A stretch of DNA of 64,000 nt, from the NCBI GenBank assembly GCA_017591395.1, contig WEDG01002122.1:1-64000 (forward strand), read 5' to 3'. A program made the translations under genes and the position numbers. This document shows positions 1 through 11,561 of the stretch, one piece after another. Each line of letters begins with the position of its first letter. Within the stretch, counting starts at the first letter, position 1. The notes beneath the pieces were generated by a model that saw nothing but the letters and a program-made list of their open reading frames with translations, was not told the DNA's origin and ran no database searches. The DNA is from Schistocephalus solidus (taxonomy: Eukaryota > Platyhelminthes > Cestoda > Diphyllobothriidea > Diphyllobothriidae).

Positions 1-2100
1 TATTAATTCATAGTAATTCATGCTAAATTATAGTTGGCCATCGCTTTTTTTCTGCATTTACAGCTGTAAATATATCATTTGTGGAACAACCGTAATGTCT
101 TAGTGTGTGAGGGCTGTTCGTTTTTGGTGAAAATTCTCCAGGTCGCCAAAGGAATCTACGAACTCATAAATCAAACCAAGCCGAATAAATAAAATAGAGT
201 AATTGGCTAGCGTATAGTAAACCCTGATGGTTTATACAATCTATCTTTACTCATTGGCTAAACGAAGGTGAGGAGATTAACCCATAATAACGCCGTCTAT
301 TGATTTGCATTGGTCGGAGTCAAAAATTAATTTCCCGTTTAATTGTTAACTTACCAATCGGGCCCTGAGTGCATTTTTCGGTGTTTATAGCTCCTATTTG
401 TTGACCTGAAGGGATCCGCAGATGAAATCATCTGTTTCTCCGATCGGTGAGTTTTTAAGGATGGATGAAACGTCTTTCGAGTATATCATTCCGTTTAGTT
501 CGAGGTCTTTGATGCCATCAACGAATTAGGTGTTATATTCATGGCCATTTTGCGCTAGTTTCAAGGTATGGCTCTTGGCTTTCTGTTTAACATCTCACAT
601 TGGCATGGCGTAGGGCGTTTTTGCATATCTAAAATCGAACGAACCAACAAGCCGCCCTTGTGAATCTTCAGGAAACCAGTCAAGAAATATGCCTGGTAGT
701 GGGGCTAAGATTTTCAATGTCGGTCTCATTTATGAAACCACTAGCATGGAGTCATATTAGACAGTATGCCAGTTCTATCTCGAAATCCTTGACATAATCT
801 TTTTATATTATCCAGTTTACTATGTTTTTATCTAGTTTAACATTATACATTCTTCCAGAAGAGGAAGATGTGATCGCTGAGGGGCATGGCGCTTATTGAC
901 CTAAAGTTTGAAATCCCTATCGAACCTTTAATCTGAGACAATTGCAGATAAGGGGAATGAGGGCAACTTCGTTTACAGTTCCATGCACAACCAAGGTGAG
1001 AGACCGAACTCCCCTGGTAACAAATTTAGGATTAAGCCTGTGGCTGAATTGCAAATGTGCCCTATAAGTATTACACCAATGGCGCCCTCATCGCTTTTAT
1101 CTGCTGCCGTCGCTGATTTAAGGTTCAAACGAGAATACGAAATGCCATGTTCCAGCGAACGCATCTTCTTCTTCTAAACTTCTTTCTCAAACTCGCATGT
1201 TTGCGTCTATCAACAGTACGATTTGTGTCGTGTGAGGTTAGCAGAAATTAAGGGGGCCAATAAAATGGCCGGGATCGTCCAGCTCTCCAAGAAAATAGGG
1301 TAACTTCATAGCACATGGTGACATACGACAGAAAATAGAACAATGATACAAATTCAAAAGTCAGGTGAAATTCAATTCAGCCTTGTGTGGTGGCAATTTT
1401 AAAACTGGATAAGTGATCCAGTTGTTTATATCTTCAGTTCAGTTCAGTTTTATTGAGGGAAAGGAAGGCGTTGCCTTTTAACTTCTGTGGCCGACAACCA
1501 CTTCAGTTGTTGTTCACACGACGTCCCCACCCCAGATGCTAGATTTTCAGTAAGCGTACTTGACAGTAATGTCCAATCCCCATACTCAACCCTACTTACC
1601 GTCCTTCCCACAGTCCCAGTGACGTATGCACGTTGACCTCGCTATGTTTGCGGCGTGCAAACGATGAATAATAACAATTAAAAGTTTTTAAACACTTTTA
1701 ACACTCGTAGTTTCATTTCCTTGTAGTTGTACTGGCCCAATGATGAATTACCGAAAACATATTTCTGCCGATTTGAATTTTTATGTTTAATATGGAAATT
1801 CCTATTGATTTCAATGACATTGCAAATCAAAAAACGCCGACGCATAACGAACTCTGGATAAAGGTTTATGTCTGCGTCGCTCTACAGGGCGCCTCGATTA
1901 ATGAATAAGAGAGACTAATATAGATGGACTTTTGCTACGTGATGAGAGGCATTTGGCTTCCGCTGTTTTGTAGTTGAAGCCGCACGAGTACAGGAAGTCT
2001 ACGGCATCGTCAATAGGTCGTCTGTCTCAAGGAACATTTTTTAAAAGAAAATTATCATTTCTTTTCTGTCGGTTTAATGTTTCACTGGCAACCAAATGGA
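1..2100. other. No gene recognised
   Basis: AT-rich DNA with only short open frames (up to about 64 codons) on both strands, none resembling a known family. No splice-linked coding pattern, RNA gene or clear repeat was recognised. Confidence 0.6.
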
Positions 2101-2109
2101 TGAGAGAGT

Positions 2110-2356
2110 CCAGACGCTGACATTACTGAAAGGAAATAGCAGAGATGTCACCGTCGAATAATATCCCCAGTATAGACAGAATTGATCCAAACTTTAACAT
2201 TAAATCATTACAATTTTGTAAAGCAGAGAGATCAAGCTTCTTAGCTTTAACAACTGGTTGCATATACAAAGCAATGTTGTGACTACTAGATGCAACAAAG
2301 CAACGCTTCGGTTCAACGGCTGAGAGCTTGGGATGAGCTGAGATTTTAGTTCTCAT
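2110..2356 (-). pseudogene. LINE D-family ORF1 fragment
   Basis: The minus strand encodes a stretch (LDLSALQNCN, then FGSILSILGILFDGDISAIS) that aligns along its length with the ORF1-like reading frame at 8082-8230 (LDLDALENFN, then YGSLFTILGIIFDRKLSSLN). After the in-frame stop near 2123 the similarity continues (CQRLDSLIHL against CEKLDPFISL). It is therefore a broken, inverted copy of the first protein of the LINE family called D here. No function is known for this domain; it is assumed to be an RNA-binding ORF1 protein. It stops short of the Gypsy LTR at 2673. Confidence 0.5.
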
Positions 2357-2672
2357 TTTTGCTAGAAGGAGGCTTTAATTTTTCACACTTAGGAAAAATC
2401 AGGCAAATGATTTTCTGCGACAAATGTGTTTTTCCAAAATTTAAACTAAGGACCTTTATACGTGCTTGAGAAAACTTCTTAGTATAACAGATGCACCTGA
2501 TTAATAATGAGGCGATGTCGTGGGCAAAGTTGACTCTCAAGGTTCCCGCCTGTATGAGACGAGCACCACTGGTATAAGCAGGTAATAGAGTGTTGAAAAT
2601 GCAAAGGTTTATCCAAAATGTTACGGAGACGGGATCCACAGTTGAGTCGTGGCCCAAGGCAGAAATGGCACG

Positions 2673-3052
2673 TGTTGACGCACGCCGAAATAGGCCAAGC
2701 CGACTGAGAAAAATTCACAGGCAACCAGGCAACCAATCGGTATGCGCCGCTGCACCGAGCACGCGTCAAGCCCTCAAGTCACGCGTGCGGCCCAAAATCC
2801 GAGAAGTTTCCGCCAGGGGTTTTTCCAGCGTGAGAAGCGACTAATCAATGCGAGCCACGTTGCAGGGCAGAAATGTTCCAGAACGCTCTCCGTCACGATT
2901 GGTCGGAATGTTCGAGAACCCCGAGAACTCAAATAAATAGACGAGGGTTGATGAGCTTGAGGTCTGCTGTTTTCTGTCGGCCCAGAATAAAGTGTTTTGT
3001 TCCAGAAACCGGCTTTTACCTTCTCCTCTATCACATCCGTCGGGATATAACA
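2673..3052 (+). repeat. 5' LTR of Ty3/Gypsy element 1
   Basis: A 380-bp block starts TGTTGACG and ends ATATAACA, so it has the TG...CA ends and short inverted termini (TGTT/AACA) of an LTR. It holds a CCAAT-type box (GATTGG, near 2897), a TATA-like AAATAAATAG near 2930 and AATAAA near 2989, in the order expected for U3-R-U5. A TGG primer site follows after 3 bases and gag after that. No second copy was found, so the boundaries rest on structure and context only. Confidence 0.6.
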
Positions 3053-3055
3053 AAC

Positions 3056-3073
3056 TGGCGACGCAGATGTCCC
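3056..3073 (+). other. Primer-binding site of Gypsy element 1
   Basis: TGGCGACGCAGATGTCCC begins three bases after the LTR end. The leading TGG pairs with the CCA end of a tRNA, which is where minus-strand priming starts in LTR elements. The tRNA was not identified. Confidence 0.45.
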
Positions 3074-3099
3074 GAACTTATGATTACAACAGAACAAAT

Positions 3100-3982
3100 G
3101 CAGCAGTAACTCGACGCACAACGTGCTAGTTTTACGGCTCTGTTTTCAGAAATTCAAAAATTTGGACTCCGGCTGGGAAGAACAAACGAAAAGAACTTGA
3201 AGTACCGGCTTACAGAATTTAATTACGATCCCGACGGCGGTGTCAACTTTGAAGTTTGGTACCGAAAAATATGCACTTCTATTTGAAGAGGGAGGCTCAA
3301 ACTTTGGAGGACAAAGAGAAGGAGGAAGTTTCTGCCTTTTGAAGCTAGGCCAGCGTGAACATGAGCGGTACGTAAAGTTCATTTTGCCAAAGAAGCCGGT
3401 AGATATTTCATTTGAGGAAACGGTTAAGAATTTGAAATCGTTGTTTAGTTTCTCAAAATCCATATTTAATCGACGTTACCAGTGTTTTTAACATTGAACG
3501 GCAGCCTCACGAAGACTTTTTTTTACCTAGCTGGCCGATTGAATGATGCCTATCATCAAGCAGACCTAGAACAAGCCCCTAGTCCGCAGATAAAGGCACT
3601 CCTTTTTATTAAATCACTAACTCTGCCGGAGGATGCTGATGTCCTCACACGATTGCTCGCTCAGCTAGATCAGAAAGCCGAGATGACGGTGCAACAACTA
3701 GCAGAGGAGTGGGTCCGGATCATGAATATCAAAAACGACACTAGGCTGATTGGTGACGTAAACAGCCAACCTATGCTTGTTTTTGAAACGAAAAGCGAGC
3801 AGACCGAAAGGAGAACACTAGTTTTGCAAAGGAAACCAACAATGGATTGCTGGCAGTGTGACGGGTGGCAATTTGTGTCAAATTGTCCATATCGCACGAG
3901 AAGGTGTTACAAGTGTTCACGGGTTGGTCACAAAGCGACACAATGTCGCGCAAAACAATCGAGTCCAGGAAAAGAGGTTTAA
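3100..3982 (+). pseudogene. Gag of Gypsy element 1, frameshifted
   Basis: Gag remnant in at least two frames. The capsid part at 3340-3490 contains EHERYVKFILPKKP and a following SKSIFNRRYQC, typical of Mag-like Gypsy gag proteins. After a frameshift near 3485 it continues as LAGRLNDAYHQADLEQ and a helical region to 3830. Two zinc knuckles end the protein. The first reads CWQCDGWQFVSNC and has Gln where the metal-binding His is expected; the second, CYKCSRVGHKATQC, is intact CX2CX4HX4C. The frameshift means no functional Gag. Confidence 0.75.
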
Positions 3983-4049
3983 TGTTATTGCGCAGCACGA
4001 TTCCCAGGGTGCTTAGTTGTGAAGACTTAGAAAATACCTGACGGCTAGT

Positions 4050-5097
4050 ATTGACGGACAACCCGCTAGGCTGCATGTCGACACGGCTTCAGACATCAAG
4101 ATAATCAGCATAGACAGGTGGGAGGCTCTTGGGTCACCTAAACTGAAACCAACAACCATTTCTGTGCCTGTGCATCAAATAACACACAAATGCAGTTTGA
4201 GGGATATTTTTCCAGGCCACTATAATTTTTGAGGACAAGGCCTGTCTCACAAACATTTACGTCTCGAAGTCCGAAAACGATCGGCTTGGCAACAAGACCA
4301 TCTCACATTCCAGGAGATATGCTGTGCTGTAAACATTACGGGAAGATGACCTGAAGAAAAAAGTATGCCGAACGCATGGCGATGTCAGTCGGAACGTTCA
4401 CAAAAACTACAGTTCGTTTGAGGGTGAAGCCTGGGAAGAAGCCAGTATTCAGACAGAGTCGACGCGTTCCATTTGCAGTATAATCATCGGATGAGGAAGA
4501 ACTGGAACGTTTCCGGCAGAATGGAATTATCTGCCCCGCCAACGTGGGCAGCCCCGGTAGTGGTGGTAAGGAAGCTTAACGGGAGAATAAGGTTTTGCGT
4601 CGATTATTCAACTGGGCTGGAAAAGTTTTCGCAAGTATTGATCTTTCTGAGGCATATCTACAGCTACCGGTTGATGAGGCTGCGCAGGAGATGTTGACAG
4701 TAAATACACATAAGGGTCTATTCAAATATGGCGTCAAAATGGCACCCAGTATATTCCAGCAGCTTATGGACACCATGCTTACAAATATCCCTGGGAATGA
4801 TGCTTTCTTGGATGACATTTTGGTAGTCGGTCGTACCGACGAGGAGGTGCTTCAGAGACTCGATAAGGTCATGGAAAATCTTATTGATTGTGGCCTGAAA
4901 ATAAACTTGGAGAAGAGCGAGTTCCTTCGAAAAAAAAATCCACTACTTGGGATTTTTGGTAAGCGAGGCATGACGCTCACCAGATTCAGAGAGAGTTACA
5001 GCATTCAAGAATTTGAAGGTACTAAAGAATGTGCGCGAGCTAAAATCTTTTATGGAGTCTAGGCTGACAGGCTGATAATTGTTGACATTAGATCGAG
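4050..5097 (+). pseudogene. Protease-reverse transcriptase remnant of Gypsy element 1
   Basis: Degraded pol following gag. VDTASDIKIIS near 4078 matches the DTGADI active site of a retropepsin with Gly changed to Ser. Reverse transcriptase follows: WAAPVVVVRKLNGRIRFC near 4546, FASIDLSEAYLQLPVDEAA at 4628-4684, FKYGVKMAPSIFQQLMDTM and the catalytic FLDDILVVGR near 4806. The order fits a Mag-like Ty3/Gypsy pol. Several frame changes and stops interrupt it. Similarity ends near 5097, where LINE C2 begins on the other strand, so RNase H, integrase and the 3' LTR are missing. Confidence 0.8.
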
Positions 5098-7710
5098 CTC
5101 CACTCTTGTACATGGGGTATATATTTGCTGGCTTCCATCTGGATGTCAGTTTCCCTGATTCAAATGACGAATTGAATATATGCGCTAGTGGTTCAGAGTT
5201 CGCCGGCCAGTTCTTTTAAGAAATTTGCCAGTAAATCGTCCAAACCAGATGACTTTGCGTCTTTCAGATTTTGCAGTTCTCTTTCCACGAGAGGCTCCGG
5301 GAAGAGTATATATTCAAGCACTGGATCGGCCTCTACAACAGCACTGTAGACATTTTCAAGCTGAAGTTCTGGTTCTCTAGTGAATAACGATCCAAAGAAC
5401 CGACCCAAATGCTCGGCTTTGTCGCAATTTGCAACGACTTCAACGCCATTCCATTCCATAAGTACTGCGACTGGGCCCTTATTTTTGAATCGATTATTGA
5501 TATAATGGAAATAAATTTTAGGTTCAATTACAGCCTGCTGGATAATTCTTGATTCATAGTTCTTCCTTGCCTGACGGATCATTTTTCGACAGCATTTCGT
5601 TGTTGACGAAATTCCTCGAGATGTTCTGCTGACCCTGTTTCCCTGGATACCTTCTTTTTTTATTTTTCTTCTTTAAATGCCTGATAAGTTGTTTCATTAA
5701 CCAGGCAGGGCGACTAGTCTTCTTTTGCACCTTCACTGGACAAACGTTTTCAATCAGATCGATTGAAATCGTCTTAAATGATTGCCAGTCATTCTCCAGA
5801 TTCCCTTTGAGCAAAACATCCCATTTCACGGACATCAGTTCTTTCTTCATCGCGTTAAAATCGGCCTTCCATATATGTCGCTTGCATTGCGTTTTCTTTT
5901 GGCACTGAGAATACAGGGAGTAATCCCACAGCAGCGTATTATGGTCACTCTTAGTGATAGGTGCAGTAGAATACACTCCATCAATGTTAGAGAAGTCCTA
6001 TGTCAATATTAGGTTCAGGCAATTGGCTCTCTGTTTCTCTCTTAATCTCGTTGGTAGGTTAACCTTCTGTGCCAGAAATTGGTCGAGAGTGAGATCCATT
6101 AGCCTGCTACCAAAGGAAGTTGGCGCACCGTCAACTTTCAGATTTACCCAGTAGGTGCATTGAACTCTCCAGCAATAAGCACCGCCTTGTGACTTGCTTC
6201 TTCCTTGACCAAATGAAGGAGTGACTCATCAGCTGCACTTGGAATGTTAAGTCGTCTGTAGATCGTCAAGAATTGTAGGTTTCGTGATCAATCCTTTTTA
6301 ATCTTTATCCAGAGAAATTCATATTTGAAAGAGTTGGCGTGCGCTCGTTCGACTGCCGAGATTCCTGTCCTAACGTATACGGCCACTCCAACTCCCTGTC
6401 TATTTTCTCGATCTCTTCGAAAAAAACTGATATTCATCTATCGAAACCTCGCTCTCTGCGATTTCGGCTTTGATCCACGATTCATTACTTTTATTTTGCC
6501 ATCCTTTATTTGGACCCATTGTTCCCCCTGTTCGGTTCTCCTTTTCAGTTCGGCTTTCAGCATCCTCATTTTTGCCTTTCCGTGGGTTCGTAATTCGACT
6601 GAAAAAAAACATCCCTGTGTGAACTACGGAGAGCCATTCTGCCTTCCAGGAGGGGTGAAGCCTGAACATCATTTTCAAGAATGATTTTAAGAGGCCTTGG
6701 TGATGACAGTTCATGTGAAACGTCCGCTTTCCCTCAACGGAATGTTTTGTGCACGGTAACGCATTCGCCATCTTGAAGAATTGAATTTGAGTATGCTCGG
6801 AACAGACCGATGTCATGTTCTATCTTTTTCTTTGCAACCAGAGTAGTGGATTCGGGAACCCCTTTAATAACGAGATGGCGTTTTCGGTCAAAATGTCTGT
6901 TTGGTGACTTTGAGTTCTGATTTGTTGATAGAGCATCAGTATCAGGAAGAATTCTTCTCTGGCAAACGATGTTATTTGCATCAGTACGAGCAACAATTCC
7001 TAAAGTTAATGGCGAACCCCTTTTAAGAACATTGCTAATTTGTCCTACACTTGCTCCTGTATCACCAACAGAGGATTACGCTTGTGCATCTATCGGTAAG
7101 AACGAGCTTTTTTCGAAGTTCGAACCTATTTTTTGTAAAGGCGTCTTGACCCTTTTTGACATCGAATTCTTCATCTTTGGTCCTTCAAATTCGACGAGCT
7201 TTCCAACTTCTCCCTTTTTGTATCATCCAGCAAGGATGTCGCATATGTTTGTGCATCCAGAACATTACTGCTTCTGTCTGAGCTTGATGACAGTAGTACG
7301 GCGCATGATCTGGTTTGATCTCCCTTTCGAAGGAAGGAAATGTCTACTGATTTACTGAGCTCTGTAGACGCAATGTCTTTAAGCTATATATTAGGTATTC
7401 TCGACGAAGCTATATTTGCATACGTACTTACTTTGGTTGGAATTCTCGTTGTTACGGGTGATGTTTTCCGGGTGAACAATGAACCTTCTCCGGGTGAACA
7501 ATGAACCTTCGGCCATTTCTTGTTTCAAGTTACTTATCTCTTTCTCCATCAATAGGAGTTTCAGCAAGAGATTTAAACACTCCATGCAATTTCGTCCTCG
7601 AAGTTGACATTCATTAGTGTTATTAGGCTTTTTGCCCGCTTGGCAGGAGGAGAAGTAGTAACAGAATATCTGTTCATGCCATTCTTTTCTGTGTGTATAC
7701 AATTTTTTTT
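5098..7710 (-). mobile_element. LINE C2, CR1/Jockey-like, degenerate
   Basis: Minus-strand non-LTR retrotransposon, the sister of C1 at 25690-28640. From its 5' end: ORF1 with an AKRAKS motif, CMEC near 7588 and a coiled coil; the ORF1 C-terminal part (about 6840-6500); the endonuclease (KAEIAESEVSIDEY near 6430); and the start of reverse transcriptase (about 5582-5098, SSGLDDLLANFLKELA). Compared with C1, about 370 bp between the end of ORF1 and the endonuclease TETW motif are missing, so ORF1 runs into the endonuclease. The rest of RT and the 3' UTR are absent at the junction with Gypsy element 1. Many stops; not functional. Confidence 0.8.
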
Positions 7711-7730
7711 GCCCAATACCCGTGAGAATG

Positions 7731-7805
7731 TGGCGCAGTGGTTATATGCGTCACCATATGTATCTGCGACGAGGGTTCGATACTCGCCCGGGTGCCAATT
7801 TTTTT
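7731..7805 (+). promoter_or_regulatory. tRNA-like module T1 (A box, B box, T-run), antisense to LINE C2
   Basis: TGGCGCAGTGG at 7731-7741 matches the Pol III A box and GGTTCGATAC at 7774-7783 matches the B box, 33 nt apart. A run of seven T follows at 7799-7805. The folds do not make a complete tRNA. It lies 143 nt upstream of the CxxC of C2 ORF1 and points the other way. See T2-T5. Confidence 0.55.
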
Positions 7806-8038
7806 CTAAGTGCAGATGAATCCTGACTGTCTGTATTTTCCATACTCCTTAGGATTGTATGCGAATGCATTTAATTTATAAATCTTCCTAAATAAATGGG
7901 CTAGGGTGCAATAGTATTCAGCAGTCAGACTTCTTATAAACATGCAACGACGCAGCCATTTTTGTGACTTCTCCTTCCCCGATTGAAAGCAGATTAAAGC
8001 AGCACACCGCTGGCGTGAATTTTGGAAGCAGGTAAACT

Positions 8039-11000
8039 TTGAAGCTAAGCGTAAAATTTCCACAAGAGCATCACTCCGTAAACATGAAGAATTTAGACCT
8101 TGACGCCCTGGAAAATTTTAATATTTTTATGTCTCAATATGGTTCTTTGTTCACGATCCTCGGTATCATTTTTGATAGAAAGTTGTCTTCACTCAATTCT
8201 CAAGAATGCGAGAAACTTGACCCGTTTATAAGTTTAAGTTTAACAAATTGGTTAATACTGATTCATATGACCGACATAAGAGACGTTTCAACATCCTTTT
8301 TAAAAACTTCCCTAAGAGTAAGATCCCTTGGACGTCACATTTTCTGTCCTTTACTAATGCGGCTTTAAGGTTAATGTCACAGAAGATTAAAGGCTGTCTT
8401 CTCGTAATAAAAACTCGCCAAAATGGTCAAACATTTTTCGGCGCTTGAAGTGGACATTATTTCCTCTAAGTATGAGCATTCAGCTCAATATTTGAAGAAA
8501 ACAAAAATCTGTTTATCTGTAGCGATAAAACCCCAATGTAACGTCTACATCTACAATACCAAACGTTATCTCAGAGGTCGGCCCTATAGCTAATGCAAGC
8601 CCATGTCCCTCCAGATCAACAGGAATTTCGATTTTACTTGAATCTTCACCCGTTCACCTTGTTCCTGGTTCGAGTGAAATCGTGTCAACTTCACTTCTTT
8701 CCTCTCCCAAGCAAACTATGCCTGCTTCAGTTGTTAAATCTAGTAAACATAAGAAAACCCCCAGTATATCTGAATAATTTTCTAACTCAGGCATCAAAAT
8801 CAGTAATTTCATTACCAATGGGAATTCCCATTCCACTGAAACGCAGTTAAGGTTTAAACGTTATTAACTTAGTGATATTTATTTTAATCCTGAATTTGTG
8901 ATTTATAACATTTTTTTATAATGTTCACAACAGTAACCAACATATTTCTTTATTTTAGGAACCACCATCGTATAACAGCAGCCATGTGGACAACCAATGA
9001 CAAATTTATCCTGCGCATATACAGTGTTATTTAACTATTTTTACAATAAAAAAACTTTGCAAATTTCATCTTCACATATCCTATTTCATGTGTGAGTGTG
9101 TATATCGCAGGAATGGCTTGAATGGATCCAAACGTAAGCCATATTAATTGTATAAAATTTGGCCGTTTATAGAATAATAATTAGGGGTATATCAGTAGTG
9201 GCCGATTAGGATGAAGAAGGCTATGTGCGGTAGACGTTCGATATAAAGGAAAAGGGGCCGCTAATGCGAGAAAATCGTGGGGTCCCACTGCGCAAATTAT
9301 TCTAGTGAGGGGGTTAGGCTGGGCTGGTGCTCGTAGGGAAACTTACTAACACCTCAGCATCAAAAACATATGGGAACGATCACGTTACCATTTTTTCTGA
9401 CCCAAAAATTGTCTGAAATCCCACATAATTAAGTCTTCTACTGATGTTAACAGTTTTTCGAACTCATTTATTCATTTTTAAAATGCACGCTTTTCGCCAA
9501 TTTATGCTAATTTCCCTCAAAATCAAATTTCTATGCTACCACCTCTCTTTCCCATGCCACAATAGAGCCTTTCCTTCAATCGTTTCATCCAAATATGCCG
9601 TTGTACAATAATCTCAGTTCTTTTAACAGTAACATTTCGACAAATCGTAGACCAGAGCAATTTTGTTTTCCACCTTTTGTTTCTTCTGTCAAGTTTTCCT
9701 CCCCGCCGCCAAATCTTCCTCTTCTATAAATACTGATGAGCGTAACCTGCAGCTAAGGAATATGCTCGGGTTAGTTTCACTCAATACGAGATCAGTTGTA
9801 AATAAGATGACAGTGCTTTTAACAGTAGCTTTTGAGCTGGATCCAGATATGCTGTGCATAACTGAATCCTGGGCTCACTCTCTTATTTCCGATTTGACGC
9901 TTGCTATAGCTTATTTCAATTTGTACCGACAAGACCGCGCTAAAAAACATGGTGGTGGTTGCTTTCTTTATATTAAGTCATCCTTTGTACATTTCCCTTG
10001 TCAGCTGAGCATTTCGTCTTTTTCTTGAAATGTATGCTTTGCTTCAGTCATCCACCCGTACAATATAAAAGTGGTAATTGGTTGTGCATATAATCCTCCG
10101 TTTTATTCTGGCAATGAAAGCGAGCTCTGTAAACTATTTTAAAATGTTTCAGAGACTCAATTTGATGTCAAAGTAATCGTAGGTAATTTTAATCTGCCAA
10201 AACTTCAGAAATTGTTCGATACTATTAATTTTTCAAACATGTCCAAACTGGTCAGTTCAGTGATTAGAAATGACAACATTTTAGATTGAATGTTTACAAA
10301 TCGTGTCCACCCTCTCTTTATGAATTTTCATCGTGATCTATTTATAAGTGAGCAGGCACTAATTCCCTGCTGTTTTCCAGTCTCCCTTCTTACAAAGCCT
10401 GAGGTTAAATGTAATAACCTCAACTTTGCTAACGCAAACCATGAATTAAAAAATAATTTCGTTAGCACTCTAGATTGGCAGAACATAATTCCAAGCAACG
10501 ATCCAAACTTTTCCCATGAGCTCTTGCATATACTCACAGAAAATATCCAGGCTTTTATCCCGTTTAAGATTTTTAATTCAATACAGCTTCTTCTACTGTT
10601 CCACAATGTTTCCAAAACAGACCCATTGTAGCAATAGATATCTAGTAGATGTACGTGAATGGCTATTTATCGAGATAACTGTCTCTTTAACCTCATTGGT
10701 TAGTCAAGTTATGTAAGCAGACATTTCATTGGTTGCCGTTCTTTAAGCGCATTGCGACACTTTTTGCGCGCGTACGTGCCACTATTGGCGTGAACGGCGT
10801 CGTAAACGTTATCTGACCTATCTATTAACCTTTTATTTTCCCCATCTTTTCCCAGTTACTTTCCCCATGACTCGGAGAAAGGACCATCGGGAATTTAAGT
10901 GACCCTCTTGAAACTATATTTTTGCTACCTCCGGTCGCCCATGAACTATGATATCTCCTTATATCACCAGTCATCCAAACGATGACGTCATTCGGACGTA

Positions 11001-11504
11001 CACATTCGATGGTCTAGTCTAAAATGCTACCGTTTCTATGGATACTAACCATCATCAGAATTCAATTCTGGATCCTAAGATGCTGATGACTGAAGTTCAT
11101 TGACACATTTTCGTGAGATTTTGTTTCATACGCCTAAGTGATCAAGAACGAATCGCCTCGACGTTTCATTATCTCATTCTGAAATGCTACTACCGTATTA
11201 CCCTACTCTACCACCTGACCATTTTTTCCTAAGCAGTTCTTTTCTCCTACCTTCTTTAAAAAATGAAGGCTTATTGAACTCTGACTCCATTTTTATGGAA
11301 GGAGTTTTTTTCACTGCCTATTTTTCTAGCTCGCCATTAATTTTAAAACATCGCTAACTGTTGACATAGCAGGACAAGTTATGTATTTGTACATTTTATC
11401 TGCATACATTGTCCTAACTTTATTTCGTTACTAATGTTTGCTTAGACAGTGCCTTGCCGGTGCTAACCAAATATAAATTCTAAATAAATAAATAAATAAA
11501 TAAA
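8039..11504 (+). mobile_element. LINE D1, CR1-like, internally deleted
   Basis: Plus-strand LINE. ORF1-like frames at 8039-8450 and about 8650-8850 carry LDLDALENFN and ILGIIFDRKLSSLN. ORF2 starts near 9740 with the endonuclease: VSLNTRSVVNKM at 9772, CITESWAHS near 9858 and HGGGCFLYIKSS. It continues to about 10630. Nearly all reverse transcriptase is then missing, and the family's 3' UTR follows (10840-11480, shared with D2 and D3). The copy ends in a (TAAA)n tail at 11481-11504. The 5' limit is uncertain, and 8850-9640 has no recognised coding sequence. Confidence 0.75.
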
Positions 11505-11561
11505 CTGCCCCTCCACTACCTTGCCTTTATCCATTTATATCTGTTTATTTATGTTTTACTA

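Noticed and set aside
2590..3109. Several overlapping open frames of 60-115 codons on both strands
   Set aside because: They lie across the Gypsy LTR and primer site and have no family resemblance.
7731..7805. Module T1 as the sense promoter of LINE D1
   Set aside because: The spacing to C2 ORF1 equals that in LINE B1 (143 against 144 nt), and the D family shows no such module elsewhere.
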